NCBI GenBank assembly: GCA_027625915.1
Contig: JANTQA010000048.1
Coordinates: forward strand, 3,410,001 to 3,474,000
Length of the DNA: 64,000 bases
Source of the DNA: Anaeramoeba flamelloides
Taxonomy: Eukaryota > Metamonada > Anaeramoebidae
Direction of reading: 5' to 3'
Shown: positions 35,481 through 49,300 of the stretch, piece after piece
Numbering within the stretch: the stretch's first letter is position 1
How the letters are laid out: each line of letters opens with the position of its first letter
Position numbers and translations under genes: made by a program
Notes under the pieces: generated by a model
Told to the model about the DNA's origin: nothing
Seen by the model: the letters and a program-made list of their open reading frames with translations, nothing else
Database searches by the model: none

Positions 35481-38400
35481 CATTACTTCAGTAGCATTTC
35501 AATAGCATGGTTTTATTTGGTGAATATAAATCTTTCAATAAAAAAAAAACTTTGCAAATAAATAAAAAAAAAATAGAAAGAAAAAAAAACCAAGAATATG
35601 AAAATTATGTTTTAAATTTTGAGATATCCAAAATAAATTTTTTTTATCTAAATATCCATTTAAATCATTTAAACAGGTGTAATTCACATCATTGCAATCC
35701 CATTTGGCAAGAAAAGGGTTGTTGTTTACTATAAAAGAAAAATTTTCAACAATATTTGTATCTTTTGTTTTCAATTTCCTTTTTTTTTTTTTATTCTATA
35801 AAAAAGAGGCTTAGGAAATATAAAAATGATTTTTCTTATTAGAACTCAATTAAATACTTGATATTTTAAATAATTTCTAAATAAACTTTAGAATTAAAAT
35901 AAATTTTTTTAAAAAAATGAGGAAATACGAGTTTTAACTTTATTTTTTTTTTTTCTCAACAATACTTGATTTTGAACTTTATTTATAATAATATTACATT
36001 TTAAAGTATGATTATCTCATTTGAAAATTTTCTCTCCTTCAATATTAAATCTCATCTCAATAATTTTGTACTGTTAGAAATGCAAATAATTCAGATAAAC
36101 TTATTCAAATATTATTTTAAAATATTATATCAACTGAAGTTTTTTGAATGATATTTATATATATAGAATTTATTTTTTTTTTAATGAACTTAAAAAAATG
36201 TTAGTCTAAAAGTTATAAACTGTGTTTATTAGTTAACTTTACACATAAAATCTTTTTCAAATTGAGTTTAACAAACAATTTTTGTCTGTTATAAATGATT
36301 TGAAAGTATTTATTATAGAAAATGTTTAGTTTGATTTTAATACTGGATATTAATTCTACATAATATCATTATAATTACAATTTGATAAAAAAAATATTTT
36401 TGCGTAAATTTTGACTCACTTTATAATGTTAATGGAAGTTTTTTTGGTCAAATTTTTTGGCTATATTCTTATCAAAAAAATTTTTTTGAATTTTTGAATC
36501 AGAATCATTTTTTCAAATTTTATACAATTTTTTTTTTTTTGAATCTCAAAAAGAATACATAAAAGACAAAAAGTAAATATTTATTTTTATCATTAATTAA
36601 GTCATTCTATTCAACAAAAAGCTCATTTTTGTTATAAACTCTCAATTTATTTGGTGTTTTTTATCGTAGCTATAATATAAGGAAGATATTAAAGTTAGAA
36701 GAAAACTTTTCTTTGAAATAATGTAAAAGATTTTAATATATATTTATACACAATCAAGATCAAGAGAAAGAAAACCAGAGAAGAAATCGAATAGTATTTA
36801 TTGGTAAGGGTTAAGTTCTCAAGAACACTTAATCTGTTAAAAAGAGATTTTTGAAGTGACTAAATTTGTTACTCCTAATTCAAAGGGTAGTCAAAAGAAA
36901 ATTTTTATTACAGTCATTAGAAGTATTTTAAACTCAATTTAGTTTTCCGGGAATGAAAGAGAGTAAAAATATAATAAAAAGTCAAATAACATAATAATTT
37001 TTTTTTTTATCACCCCAAAAACTGTTGAATGGGTTGGTATATATTTCCCTTTATGTTTATAATTTCGGGACTGCTATGTTAATTAATTTACAAATAAGTT
37101 GTTTTAATATTTTTCCAATAGTTATAAAATGAAATATGTTATTTTATGAAGTTTTAAATTAGAAATTTATATAAAAGAATATTTATAAAGTTTCAAGTTT
37201 TTAAGTAAATATATTTCTTTGAAAAATTTTCTTTTTATTGATTTTTTCTTTTTTATTAGTCTTTTTATTTTTTTTTTTACAATTTTCACAAATTTGTCAA
37301 ATCTTGTTTTCGCAAAAACCCAGTCCAAGTAACGAACTGGTAGATTATATAGAAAGCTCTCTTCGGTTCACTTCAGTTTGGAATATGTTGATATAAAATC
37401 AAATTGGTTAGGTTTGTTTCTCTTCATTTTCTTTTAAATTCAGTTTAGTTAAGATTTAATCATGAAAAATATTTATAAAGCTTTATAAATAATTTTTTAA
37501 AGGTATTTCCTCTTTCAAATGCAAAAAAAAACAACAATAGGATGAACTATAACAAATTAAAAGGTTCTTGTGAAAAAAGTACAAAGTTAAAAAATAAAAA
37601 ATCTTTATTTCAAAATGTTAATAAGCAGATTCTTTTTTTTGAATCTCCAAATAAAACCAAATTTATACAATCAAATTTTTTTATCTATACCTCAATCAAA
37701 AAGAAAAAAAAATATTTGTTTGAAAAAATTAACAAATAACACAAAACTTATATAAAATTTTGGATATTAAATCCTAGGTTCACAAAGTTTTATTAATTTT
37801 CTATAAATCCTTCAACCTTAAATTAATCAATTCAGATTTGGGAAAAAACGTAAAAAAAAATTCAAAAAACTTATTAAAATACTATTAAGTTTTATACTAT
37901 GCCAAAGATCTAGTTGCTATAAACTAAAATAACATATCTTCACAAACACAAGATAATCTGTAAAAATATTTGTAAGAGGATTTAAATATTAAAAACTACT
38001 ATCTACCTTGAAGAATATCTATTTATAAAGTTTTTTAATTTCACTTCACAAAAAGGATTATCATTCTGAAGGAATATGATTAAAAAAGTGTACATTTCAA
38101 AACAAAAATTATTAAAATAACAAAAAAATTAGATCATTTAAATCGATTATTCAAACAAAATTGAAAAAAAAATAACTTTTCAGTAATTTTCAAGTACAAG
38201 TTGAAATTTGAAAACCATTCATACTTTTAAAAAAAAACAATAAAAAATATTTAGAACATCTTGAGGAATTTTTTTTAGTATTTATAGATTTGAAATGGAA
38301 ATTATGAAATATTGTAAAATCAAATTTTGGTATTATCTTTGTAAGTGAAAACATTATAAAATTATTGAAAATTGTGTCAAAATTTTTCATTTTTTTTTAT

Positions 38401-38876
38401 AAGTATTTCTCAGTGTTCAGATTTAAGTGAGGAAATAGAACTCTTTCAAGAATATCTTTGTCAACAATTTCATGTTTTTCACCAAAAAAAATGGTCAATA
38501 AATTCAAATAAAAAAAAAATCAACTTGTATCACAAAGTTCATTAAAGAAGAGCAAAATTTAAATACGAATACTACCCATTTTAATGTTACTCTTGTAAAG
38601 ATCTTTGTGCTTCACGACCTTAAAAATTAACTAACTATTTTGAGGTCTGTAAAAACAATTTCCTTTTATACATTTCAACAAAAAACCCTGTTCATTGTTG
38701 TGTCTTCCTTTATTATGTTCTAATTTGATTACTAAATCAAACAACAAGAAAAAAGGTTCAAGTTTGAACATTATTACTATTTAATTCTAATTGTGCTTTG
38801 AGAAATTTCAAACAATCAAATTTGAATATAATTTTACAAATCATTTTTTTTTAAATTCTTTATCCAAAAACTAAAA
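35481..38876. other. Intergenic region between beta-COP and the WNK-like gene
   Basis: Mostly A+T-rich non-coding DNA. A less A+T-rich patch at 37318-37395 contains a hairpin (CCAGTCCAAGTAACGAACTGG-type arms CCAGT/ACTGG) but no recognisable RNA gene. Short frames here have random A+T-type composition. Confidence 0.45.
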
Positions 38877-41800
38877 ATGAGTGAAAAAAAAACAGATGTT
38901 ATTGAACAAAGTCATGATTGTTTAAAAGTACCCTTCAAATTTTTTATCCATTTTTCTATTTATCAGTTTCAAATAAAGAAAATCAACTGTTAATCTATTT
39001 TTTTCTTTTAAATTTGGTGTTGGCAAAAAAAAACTTTACACAAAAAACAAAAACAAAAAAAAAAAAATTAAATGTGAAAACTCACTCCACAAACAAACAG
39101 TACCGAGAAGTTGTTTATGATTCTGAATTAAAAAAAACATGGGCTGGGTTTAATCAAGAAACGGGAGTGGAAGTCGCCTGGAATGAAATCTATCTTAAAA
39201 ATTTCCCCGATTTAACCATTGAGAACCTGCAAAACCGATTTGAAAAATGCAATGAATTGTCGCACCCATCAATAATTTTTTTTGGTAATTCGTGGCCAAA
39301 TGAAAAAACTCAAACTTTTACATACACAACAGAGTTTTTAGTTTCTGGAACACTCCACACACATTTAAACATTTATTCCAAAATTTCAAAAAAAGTAGTC
39401 AAAAAATGGGCTACACAAATACTTGAAGGAATTGAATACCTGCATTCACTTGACCCACCAATAGTCCACAAGTCAATAAACCCTGACAACATTTACGTTG
39501 ACGGGAAAGAGGGATCAGTCAAGCTTGGTGACATTGGCCTGATTAGTGTTGGTGATCGTTATTTAATTGAAACATGGATTAGGAATCCAATTTATCTCGC
39601 ACCAGAATTTATAGACAATGATTATAATGAGAAAATAGATATTTACTCCTTTGGGCTTTGTTTGTTAGAACTTTCAACAAACGAAGTTCCTTATTCGGAA
39701 TGTAAAAATTCTGGTCAAATTATGAAAAAACAAATAATGGTAAAGTGTTTTTGTTTTTCTTTTTATTTTTGTTTTTTTCTTTTTTTTTGTTATCTTTACT
39801 TTCTGTTTGAATTTTTTTCTTTTGAAAAACAAACGACTCTTTTAACTAAACCCTCAACATGCCGTAATTGAAATTCTTTTTTAAAAATTAAAAGAGAACT
39901 CTTTGTTTTGTTAATTAACACCAAAAAACATTTTTTTGAAAAAGATTAAGAAAAAAAAAATTAATAACCTAACCACACCGCCAAATAAACTTTTTGTATT
40001 TCCACAGAACAAACACTCAACTTTAAATGCTTTTTTTGAAATGAAAAAAAAAAACTATTGTTTCGAAACCGATTTTATGAATACTATAAATCAGATCTCA
40101 ATATTAAAGAGAGATCCAATTTTTTTTACGTTTTTTTGATTTTTTGAAAATAATGAATTATTCTTTCAAGTTAATTTGTTTTTTATTTTAATTGAAATAA
40201 CTATTGATTAAAGGCCAGTGATTTCTTTGACATTTTTCCAAAAGTTACTAATTCACATTAAAATTTTTTAGAAAACCTACTTTTTCATTAAAAACACCAA
40301 TTAGGGAATTTTTGTATTCAATCAAAAAGAACAAACCTTTTTTCTTTCCTAATAACAAAATCAAATTTGAAATCAAATATTCAATCATTAAAAACAAATT
40401 TTTTGTAATAATAAATGTAATTATGTAACTACAAAAAAAAAATATAAATATAATGAACAGAATTACCAAAAAATCAAAAAATTCCATTTTTGAAATTGTT
40501 TGAATGACAAAAAATTAAAATTCCGGAATCAAAAAGATGGAAATAATTACAAAAGAATTGATTTTCATTCATATTTTCCACTTGTTAAAGCCCCCTTTAA
40601 AAAATTTTTTTTAAAAAACATTAAAAATAATTTTATTGATTACCTATGGTATCAAAAATTGAATTTTTTATTTGGTACCAAAACTTGATTAAAAAAAAAA
40701 AAAAAAATTTGATTTCATTTCAGAGTAAAAATAAATTTCTTATGTGGAATAAACCGAAAAACAGCAGGATTGCCAAAAAGTCGATTAAAACTAAAATGTC
40801 AAGCAGAAAAACCTCAATTATTTATTTATTATTAGCAACCATGAAATTCTTTCTGATAATTTTTATTTGGGTAATTATTAAAATTTGAGAATTGTGGGAT
40901 TCTATTAAAAACACAAATTTATACGGGAAAAAAGTTGGGATTAATCAATGTAATAAAAAAAGAATCATTTTTATTTTTTTCCATTTTTCCACTGGTTGAA
41001 TTTTCTTTATATTTGGAAGAAGAGTTACAAAGGAAAAGGATCAAGTGGTTACTTGCTAATACTGAAATACCGGAACACGAAAGTATGGGTAACTTGAAAA
41101 TAAAAAACGAAAAAAGCAAAGGCAAAAAAAAAACAAAGGCTTAAAAAGCAAACGTGATCAAAAAAAGGGAAAAAAGAAATTACAACAATTAAAGAACTAT
41201 CCCCAAATGATCGTTTGTGATCAATTATCAAATTAAATTAAATTAATCAAAAGCATTTTGGCTGTAATTTTGAGTGTTCTTAATTAAAGATAGCGTTGAT
41301 TTGGTTTTTTTTTTGAGATTTTTTACCAATTGCTGATTTATAAACTCTTTTTAAATTTCTTTCTTTTTTCTTTTTCTTTTTTCTTGTAAATTATTTGTTT
41401 TTGCTTTTTAACAATAAATAAAATTTTGAGTTATGTCTTTCCCTTGAATATCTTGAAATCTATGATTTTACGCTTAAATTTCCTAAAAAGAAATTTAAGA
41501 AAAAGTACATTTAGAGTGTAATTCACACTTCTTCAATTATAATAGTATTTTCTTTTTCAACTTTGAAAAATTAAATTGATGAAATCGGTAATAAACAGAC
41601 CTAAAGTTCATTAAAGTGGGGGTATCTCTAGAAAATTCAATTTAATTATTTGATAACCTAAGTAGATCTACTTATGTTGAAAAAAATTAGAGGTTTGCTT
41701 TGAATTTGGATAATCATCTTTTTGGGTAAATTATTAAATTTCATATTTGGTCAAATTTCAAAAATGGTCAAATTAAATTTTCTCGTATTTTTGAAGAGTT

Positions 41801-44800
41801 TCTTGAATATTTTCATCGGTATGAAAGTTTTTAATGGTTTTTAATGATTGTGAGAGGAAAAAATAAAAAGATTATTTTGCAATTGGGTGTATTAAATTTC
41901 TTAAACTATATAAAGTCCAAAAAAATGAAACCATCATAACAAAATAACTATTAAAAATTTTGTCCAAAACAAATTTTAACCACCAAGGTTCAGTGAAATT
42001 TTTTAACCCTTAACACAAGTTAAAATGTTCAGTTGCGGTTTTAATGTAATTTTTTTTTTATTACAAATATAGCCAAAATTCCTAAACCTACCATACTCTA
42101 ACATTCTCTAACCACCCGAACTTTCCTTAATATACCCGAAAAGTGTTTTAAATACCAATAGCCAATAAATTTCAATAGAATAGACTATTTTTGAAAAAAA
42201 AATTGAGAATTTGACCAATTTTGAAATTTTACAAAATTTGAAAAGTAATAATTTACTCACATTTAAAATACAAAATTTGAACAATTTTGACAATAAACAC
42301 TTTTTTCTTAAAAAGAAAAAAAAAAAAAATCCAATTTTATTAATTTTTAATTTTAAATCAAGTATTTAAAAATATTTTAATAATAAAAAAAAAACTCCAA
42401 TTGTCTAAAATGACAATATTTATATTATTTCCTTTTATACAAAGTTTAAAATTGTAAATAATAAAAAAAAATATCTGTCTTTATTGTTTTGATTTGGAAA
42501 CGATCACTTTGTTATGTTACGAGTTTGTACTGGAAGAACGAGAAAGATGATATTGTTCGAAGTTATATAAGATGATATTGAGGAGTTCCAAGAACGATAA
42601 TAATATAATCTTAGCACTAGAACAATACGATATTTTGAGTCTGTAAGGAGATCCAAAACGAGTAATTATAACGAGGTGATTTATGATAAAATGAAATAAT
42701 ATGAGATGCTATTTATTTTTTGAAACTAAGGATCTAACTCTATACAACTTAAAAAACAATAAAAAAACAAACAAATTTAAACAAGTAAAAAACAATTTGT
42801 TATTTTTCAATGATACTTTAAACAACTTTTGTTCTTCAAAGGATCTTTTTCTCCCAATGGAGTTATCAAAAACATTGAAGTTAAATTTTACATTTTCATC
42901 ATTGAGTACAAAACTTGGTTTAAAATCCCACATAGACAAACTAGATCGTTCAACTTTTCAATGAGTTCCTATACACCCTTTTATTTTATGCTTATTAAGA
43001 AACATCAGAAGACTATCAAACATAAAACCCCCCCCCCATCTACTCTGTGTTCTTAACAGTAAATGATTTTGAATATTCCTCTAAAATTTTCTTGAATCCG
43101 ATGTAGTAAGAAAAAAATGTTTTTATTTTTTTTTTTAATTTTTTTAAAAATTTGTAATTATGTATTTTTTCTCATTTTGAAATTCCTCTATAAATGGTTT
43201 CTTTTTTCTCTTTTTTCTAAAGAAAAAACAAACATTTTTTTATTTTTTAAAAATGATCTTGATTTCTTTCTAATGAAAACCAAATAAACACTGTTTGGTT
43301 TTCGGCATTGTTTTTAAACAAAGAAAGAGAATTCATTAAATTTCCAACCTTTAAGAAATAATTGAAGGACTTTTTTTTTTGTTGTCCAAAGATCAAATAA
43401 TTGCGTTACTTGAACCAAATTATTTTTCCAATGTCATAAATCCTTGAACCAGAGGATCTTTGGGGATTTATGAGATTAAAAAAGTCGCAAAAAAATTGGT
43501 TAAACTCTTCTAAAATAACTTTAAATAGCATATTTAAAGTCGAATTTCCTTAGTAAAATACTTCTTATTTTACATTGTTTGAATTCAAAATTAAAAGATC
43601 AGAAAATTTTCAAACTTTGCCTAATTACTAAGGATTTTCCAAAATATTTCCACCGTGACTACAGTACTATCCTAAATTTTTCAGTATTCTAATCTCTTTC
43701 TTATCTGTAGTTATCAAGAATTATATACTTTTTAATTTTTACAAATAAAAAGTTTGAGATAAAAAAAAAATATATAGCGATATTATCATTTCTCTTCTCC
43801 ATTTAATAATAATAATAGATAAAAATGGAATAATAACAAAATATTTTTTTATGTATTCATTTCAGAGATAATTAAAAATTGTAATTTTGAAAAAATTTAT
43901 ACTATATTTTTGATTTTCAATTTAAAAGTGTATATAAAAATATTTAGATCTTTATCGAATTAAAATTATTTTTCCATGTATATTCATGATTATATTATAT
44001 TTTTTAATTTAAAAATATTCTTTAATAAATATCAATAATAGGGGCAGCCTCCTGAATCACTCTCAAAAGTTCAAGACGAAAATCTTAAAAAGGTTATTTT
44101 ACTTTGTATTCAAGATAAAAACAAAAGACCAAGTGCAAAAAAATTGTTAAAAAATGAATTTTTTTCTAATTTTCGAGCAAATCATACAAATAAAAGCCAA
44201 TCACCAAAGAGAAAGAAAGAAACAAAAGAAAAGGAAGAAAAGAAACAACCCATTGAAAAAAAAGAAATAAATATTGCTATTGATGTTATGTTAAATGGGA
44301 AATCTAAAAAGCTTAGTTTTCCATTTGTGATTGGAGTTGATACTGCAGAAAGTTTAGCAAATGAAATTATTACCCAAGTCAAAGTATCTGATGATATGCC
44401 ATCTCTTGTGAAACAAATTAATTCAAAAATTAAGATTGTAAAAAATCCCAAGGAAAAAAGAAAAGAAAAGAAAAAATCAAAGGAAAAGACAGAAAAAAAT
44501 AAAATCAAAAAAAAAAATGAAAATGAAAGTGAAAGTGAAAGTGGAAGTGGAAGTGAAAGTGAAAATAAAAGCGAAAATGAAAGCGAAAATGAAAACGAAA
44601 ATGAAAACGAAAATGAAAGCGAAAATGAAAGCGGAAATGAAACTGGAAATAAAAGTGAAAGTGAAAATAAAAGCGGAAATGAAAGTAAAAATGAAAATAA
44701 AAGCGAAAATGAAAATGGAAATGAAAGCGAAAATGAAGATAAAAGCGGAAGTGGAAGTGGAAATGAAAGAGAAGATGAAAATTTAATTAATATAAGGAAA

Positions 44801-45361
44801 AAAGATAATGATAATAAGAAAAATATAAAAGTTGAAGAAGAAAATAATAATAAGATTATGGAAGAAGAAGATTTAATTCAATTTAATGATGATGAAATTT
44901 CCACAACCAAAGATAAAGAACCAACTCAAACAAATAATCCAAACAATAATCCAAGGAAAACCGAATTAGAAGTATTGAATTCTGTATTTTCGAATATGAG
45001 CCCCGATACAAAAGATAATCAAGAAAAAATAATTCAAGATCAAGAAAACAAGAAATATCCTCAAGTACTTTTACAAGATCTTACCCAAAATTTGCAAAAA
45101 ATTCAAGAAGAATATCTAAAAGAAAAAGAAAAGTTAACTCATCAAAGAGATCAAAAAATTTTAGAATTAAAAAAATTACTAACATTAAGCCAAACAACTG
45201 AACAACAAACAAATCCTATAGAGACTACTTCACCAAATTTGCCGAAAAAAAGTAACACATCAAATACAAATGATAATTTAAATAATAAAACTAATATAAA
45301 GGATTTTTCTAATCTTCTGGACAATTTAGAACCTTGGTACCAAAAAAATGAGAAAAAATAA
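38877..45361 (+). CDS. WNK-family pseudokinase with CCT (OSR1-C/WNK) domain, 3 exons
   Basis: WNK kinases sense chloride/osmotic state and act on SPAK/OSR1 kinases; NRBP proteins are their inactive relatives. Exons are 38877-38927, 39101-39739 and 44042-45361 (669 residues). The kinase fold shows ETGVEVAWNEIYL, HPSIIFFGNSW, EFLVSGTLHTHL, GIEYLHSLDPPIVH, GSVKLGDIGL, APEFID and DIYSFGLCLLELSTNEVPYSE. The WNK-type lysine in strand 2 is retained (SELKKTWAG), but the glycine loop is gone. The catalytic HRDLK is HKSIN (Asp to Ser142, Lys to Asn144), so phosphotransfer should be lost. The metal-binding Asp161 of the DFG position (DIG) remains. Exon 3 resumes the C-lobe (LCIQDKNKRPSAKKLL) with spacing identical to human WNK. 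A CCT-like domain follows (about 304-362, SFPFVIGVDTAESLANEI), then a Glu/Asn/Ser repeat and an Asn-rich tail. Introns are 173 and 4302 nt, both phase 0. Confidence 0.85.
40796..41144 (+). CDS. Possible small two-TM protein nested in the WNK intron
   Basis: Tentative. An exon 40796-40870 (MSSRKTSIIYLLLATMK and a hydrophobic run ending in Trp) can be joined in phase across a 64-nt GTAATT to AAAAAAG intron to 40935-41144. The product is 94 residues with two hydrophobic segments and a charged, Lys-rich tail (LEEELQRKRIKWLLAN, EIPEHESMGN). The tail has a protein-like composition unusual for this intron. An in-frame stretch upstream behind a TTTCATTTCAG acceptor (40724) could mean earlier exons. 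I do not recognise a family. The same strand as WNK makes nesting awkward, and it may be chance. Confidence 0.28.
41458..41545 (-). mobile_element. Family D end, in the WNK intron
   Basis: GAGTGTAATTCACACTTC with subterminal AAATTTAAG and GATTTTACGCTTAAATTTCC aligns over about 85 bases with the ends at 20690-20752 and, inverted, 53335-53405. The opposite end was not found in the intron. Confidence 0.5.
42475..42700. other. Less A+T-rich island inside the WNK intron
   Basis: About 225 bases rich in GAT, GAA, ACGA and GAG words (for example GAACGAGAAAGATGATATTG), visibly less A+T-rich than its surroundings. All six frames contain stops or lack a recognisable motif. It could be a structured RNA, an enhancer-like element or a fragment of an unrecognised mobile element. 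Confidence 0.4.
44514..44790 (+). repeat. In-frame Glu/Asn/Ser/Lys minisatellite in the WNK-like gene
   Basis: Six-base units of GAAAAT, GAAAGT, GAAAGC and GGAAGT type encode Glu-Asn, Glu-Ser and Gly-Ser dipeptides for about 90 codons. The array is open on the plus strand in two frames, so the second frame there is a shadow. Confidence 0.85.
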
Positions 45362-46329
45362 ATTTTGTAAAATGATATAAATTAATTCGATTTATTCTTT
45401 ATTTTTTTTTTTTATATATGTTAATTTTTTCAGTAAAATATCAATTTTTTTAAAAAAAATTGAATTATAAAAAAAAATAAACATTTAATTTTAGAACATA
45501 AATATTTGTATTTAAATATTTTTTTTTCTTTTTTTTTTTGTTTTTATTTTAATATTTCGAAAAAAAAAATGATAAAATTGTTTTAGTTCGAATCAAATTG
45601 GGTTTTAAAAGGATGATTTAAATTCAAATTCTCCACTGTTATTAAAATGGATTGTTTACAATTCCTGAATTTTCAATTATTGTTTTATTTTTTTTTTGAT
45701 TTTAAATTATCAAATAAATCATATACTTAGTTAAAGATCTGGCTAATTATATTTCTTTATTTATTTTTTTTTTATTTTTTCAATATTTTGTGAATTAAGA
45801 AATAATCATCACGATTATATTTTTTACTGTAGAATCAAAATCTGTCTTTTGTATAATTTTAATATTTTTTATGTTTTCTAATTTCGGGTAATCAACACCA
45901 AAAATAATCTTATCTCTTATGTGAATATTCAAAATTAAAGGGGAATTGTTGATCAATAAACTAATAAAGAAAATATCAAAAGAAAGTATTTCAAGTAAAT
46001 TTTGTTGTACCATAATTGTCAAGGTAAATTTCGAATTTGGATAATAATAGGTTTTTATTCGAAGATCAAAAATTCAAAAAAACACCCTAAATTTTAACAA
46101 GATATCAGAACTCAATATTCTTTAAAGTCAATATATAAATTGATAGTTTTATAAATAATTCAAAATAACCCGAAAATATAAACACCCCTGAAAATTCTTG
46201 ATGTTCTGCTTTTCATGATGATTTACGGATATTGATTTTTTGTGGACCATAGCTTGATCATTTTTACAAAAATAATACCCAAATTGTTTTTTTTTTAATT
46301 AATTCAGTCATTTTCATTTAAACACCAAA
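45362..46329. other. Intergenic region between the WNK-like and RCC1-BTB genes
   Basis: About 970 bases of A+T-rich DNA with T-runs. The 3' flank of WNK and the promoter of RCC1-BTB must lie here, but no defined element was recognised. Confidence 0.45.
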
Positions 46330-49300
46330 ATGTCCAAGGTTAAAGTTTTTCAAAAACAACTAAATCCCTTTTCGCGTAAATGGAAAAAGATCTTTGATAA
46401 AAGAATTGAAAAAATATCATATGGTTGCTCAAATGGGAATATTCTTGTTTGGAAAAAGAAGAATATACTGGACATATACCAGAAAGAAAACCTTTACAAG
46501 TCTGCACACGAAAATTCTTCACCTGAGTCTGGTTCTGAATCAGACAATTATTATCCAGACGAATATAAAGAGAAAAATGTCATCCAGGATGAAGACGAGG
46601 ATGAGAAAGTTCAAGACATCAAGTCTGGCCAAGACACTTCACTAATTTTAACTAGATCTGGCTTTGTTTACTATTTACAGGAATACTATTATTCTAGTTA
46701 TTGGAAGAACAAAGGGGAGGACAGTTTTGAGATCCTAATAAAAGAGGTAGACGGTACCAGAAGTTGTAAATCAATTTCAATGAATAAAAACTTCAATTTT
46801 TATCTTTTGCAAGATGGTAGTCTCTACAAAAATGAATATATTAATAGTAAATACTTTTCTTTTCTATGGTTTATTTTTTTTTTCTCATTTTCGATCGTTT
46901 TTGTTGAAAAAAATTCTAAAACTTAAACTAAAGGTCCAAGTCACTATGATTGATTTTCTTCACACACAAGAGGTGGGTTAGTTCACTAAAAGTGAGAATG
47001 TGAAGGTGACATTCTTTTGGTTGAAAAAAATTACAATAGAGCAGTTAAAAAAATACCGGACATGAAAAAAATCCCGGACAAAATTTTTAATTGTGAATAT
47101 TAGTAAAATTATTGTGTAATTTATTTTATGTACAATCAAATTCCTTTTTTTAAGAATCAAACTTTTTCAATTATAACCCCCCCCACTTATTACAATGATG
47201 ATTGATGAAATCACACTTGTTGAAAACACCATTCAATCAATCAAAAAACAAGAAGAAAAATTATCATTTTCCAAACTCTAGTAAACCTCAATAAAACTCG
47301 ATTGTTTTTCAAAAAAAGTTGATCGACATATGGATATCAAACAATTACTCGAGTATTCTAGAGACACCTTACTTTGATGGACTTTAGGAAGGTTTATTAC
47401 TAATCTCATAAAAAAATTGGTTATTTAAAATAAGGATTTCATTGAAATTAGACAAAAATTTTACTAATACTCACAATTAAAAATCTTGTCCGGGATTTTT
47501 TTCATGTCCGGTATTTTTTTCCCTACTATACCTGTATTTGAGTTAGAAATAGGAAACAATTTTCAATTCCGTTTCCTAAGATATATTTTTTTTTTATAAA
47601 GACAGTTCCCTAAAGAGGTGTGATGTAATTTGTGGCTTTGTTTGAAAAAGGAAATTGAAAATGAAGTGAACATTTTTCGCATTTCGAAATCAAATACTTT
47701 TTAATAAAAAAACAAAACAAAGGATCATAATCATCAAAAATTCAATTAACAAAACCTAAAGTTTCAAGTGGTTTTCATTGACAAAAAGTATAACTTAACA
47801 ACAAATGTTTCACAGTATTCTTCAATTACCAAAATTAGCTTTTTAGTCCAATTTGTGCTTGTGATCTGACACTCTATATTTGACCAATTAAGGATTTTGT
47901 AATAACCGTTTGATAAAATATAACTTATTTTGTTAATGGGGTAAAAATCACAAGTGTTCAATTAATACGCATTAGTCAATTATTCTGTGTACTAGTAATT
48001 ATTTTTTAAGGAAGTAGTATTTTTTAACAATAAAATGAAATCTTGTCGAGATCTAAAAAAAATTTTTTTTTGAAATTTACGTTTTGACTTATGGAATGGA
48101 TGAGTTAACCTCATTTAAACATTTTATTGATTTGAGACTCTTTTTTGAAATTCAAAATTTGCATGTTTCCAATATAAAACGAAAAAAAGTAGCCTATTAT
48201 TTTGTTAAAGATTTAAGTTAATTCTTGAAAATGGGAAAACATATTTTTCCTTTTATGTTGGAAAGTCTTGATTTCAAAAGCAAATTTTTTATTTGATTAC
48301 TATTTTCTTTGATTGATATTTCAATACAAATATAAGTAAATAAAACTAATTGTGGTATAGGCGATTCAATAAATGAATATTTGGTAGAAGCTTAACTACG
48401 GTTTATCAGCTAAATTGTGATCTAATAAGCAAAAATTTTTTATTCTATAAGGTTTTAAAAAAAGTTGTTTTCTGGTTTTCAAAAAATAATAACAAATTGC
48501 AAAACTATTTTCAATTTTGAAAAATTTTTTTTTACAAATTGTTTGGTTTTATTCACAAGAATCCTTATATCAATTTAAATCATTTTTAGTAGAAAACAAT
48601 TGATTTTGAAATTTGGAGATTAAATTACTTAATTCCCAAATCCATTAAAGAAAATTTTTATTTTCTAAAATCGAATTTTATCTTATAATATTACAAAATT
48701 TTCTTGGTAAAATTTTTAAATGACTTTAAAATTTTAATTATGATAAGTACCATTCTTTTAAAAAAGACAATTATTTCTCAATTGGTTGAATATATCATTT
48801 TTTGGTTAACCAAAAGAATTATCTCAACAATTAAACACAAATTCTTTAAATTAATATTCCTGACAACAAATACTTGTTATTGTTCAATAATGATCGAAAT
48901 GGCAATAAATAGTGTAAAAACTTGTTATAGTGTAACAAATAAAATGAAATTTTCATCGTTTTCTTTTTCGGAAAAAATTGAAAAAAAAATTTGATCTCAA
49001 AACAAAAATATTCTGTTTTGGGTTTCTTAGCTGATTGGAATTTTTTGACACTATGTTTTTAATAAAATTGTAAGTAGAGAATCTCACCAATAAAATATTT
49101 TAAATTTTTGCCTTGTTGTTGTAGAGTACTGATCTCTTAAACCAAAACAATTTTGACTGGATTGATATTTGGTTAAATAAAAAAGTAATAAAATTTTTGA
49201 AAATCAATTCATACCCTAAATAAATTATAAAACTGAAGATTAAACTTGATCAATTCAGTATCTCAATTTACAAAACAAGATACAAACATCAAAAAAAAAA

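Noticed and set aside
41586-41730. Similarity of this WNK-intron segment to the middle of MITE family C
   Set aside because: Some shared words with 16470-16610, but neither terminal repeat is present; kept only as a possible remnant.
45588-45615. GTTCGAATC resembling a tRNA B box
   Set aside because: No T-stem pairing and no A box or cloverleaf upstream.
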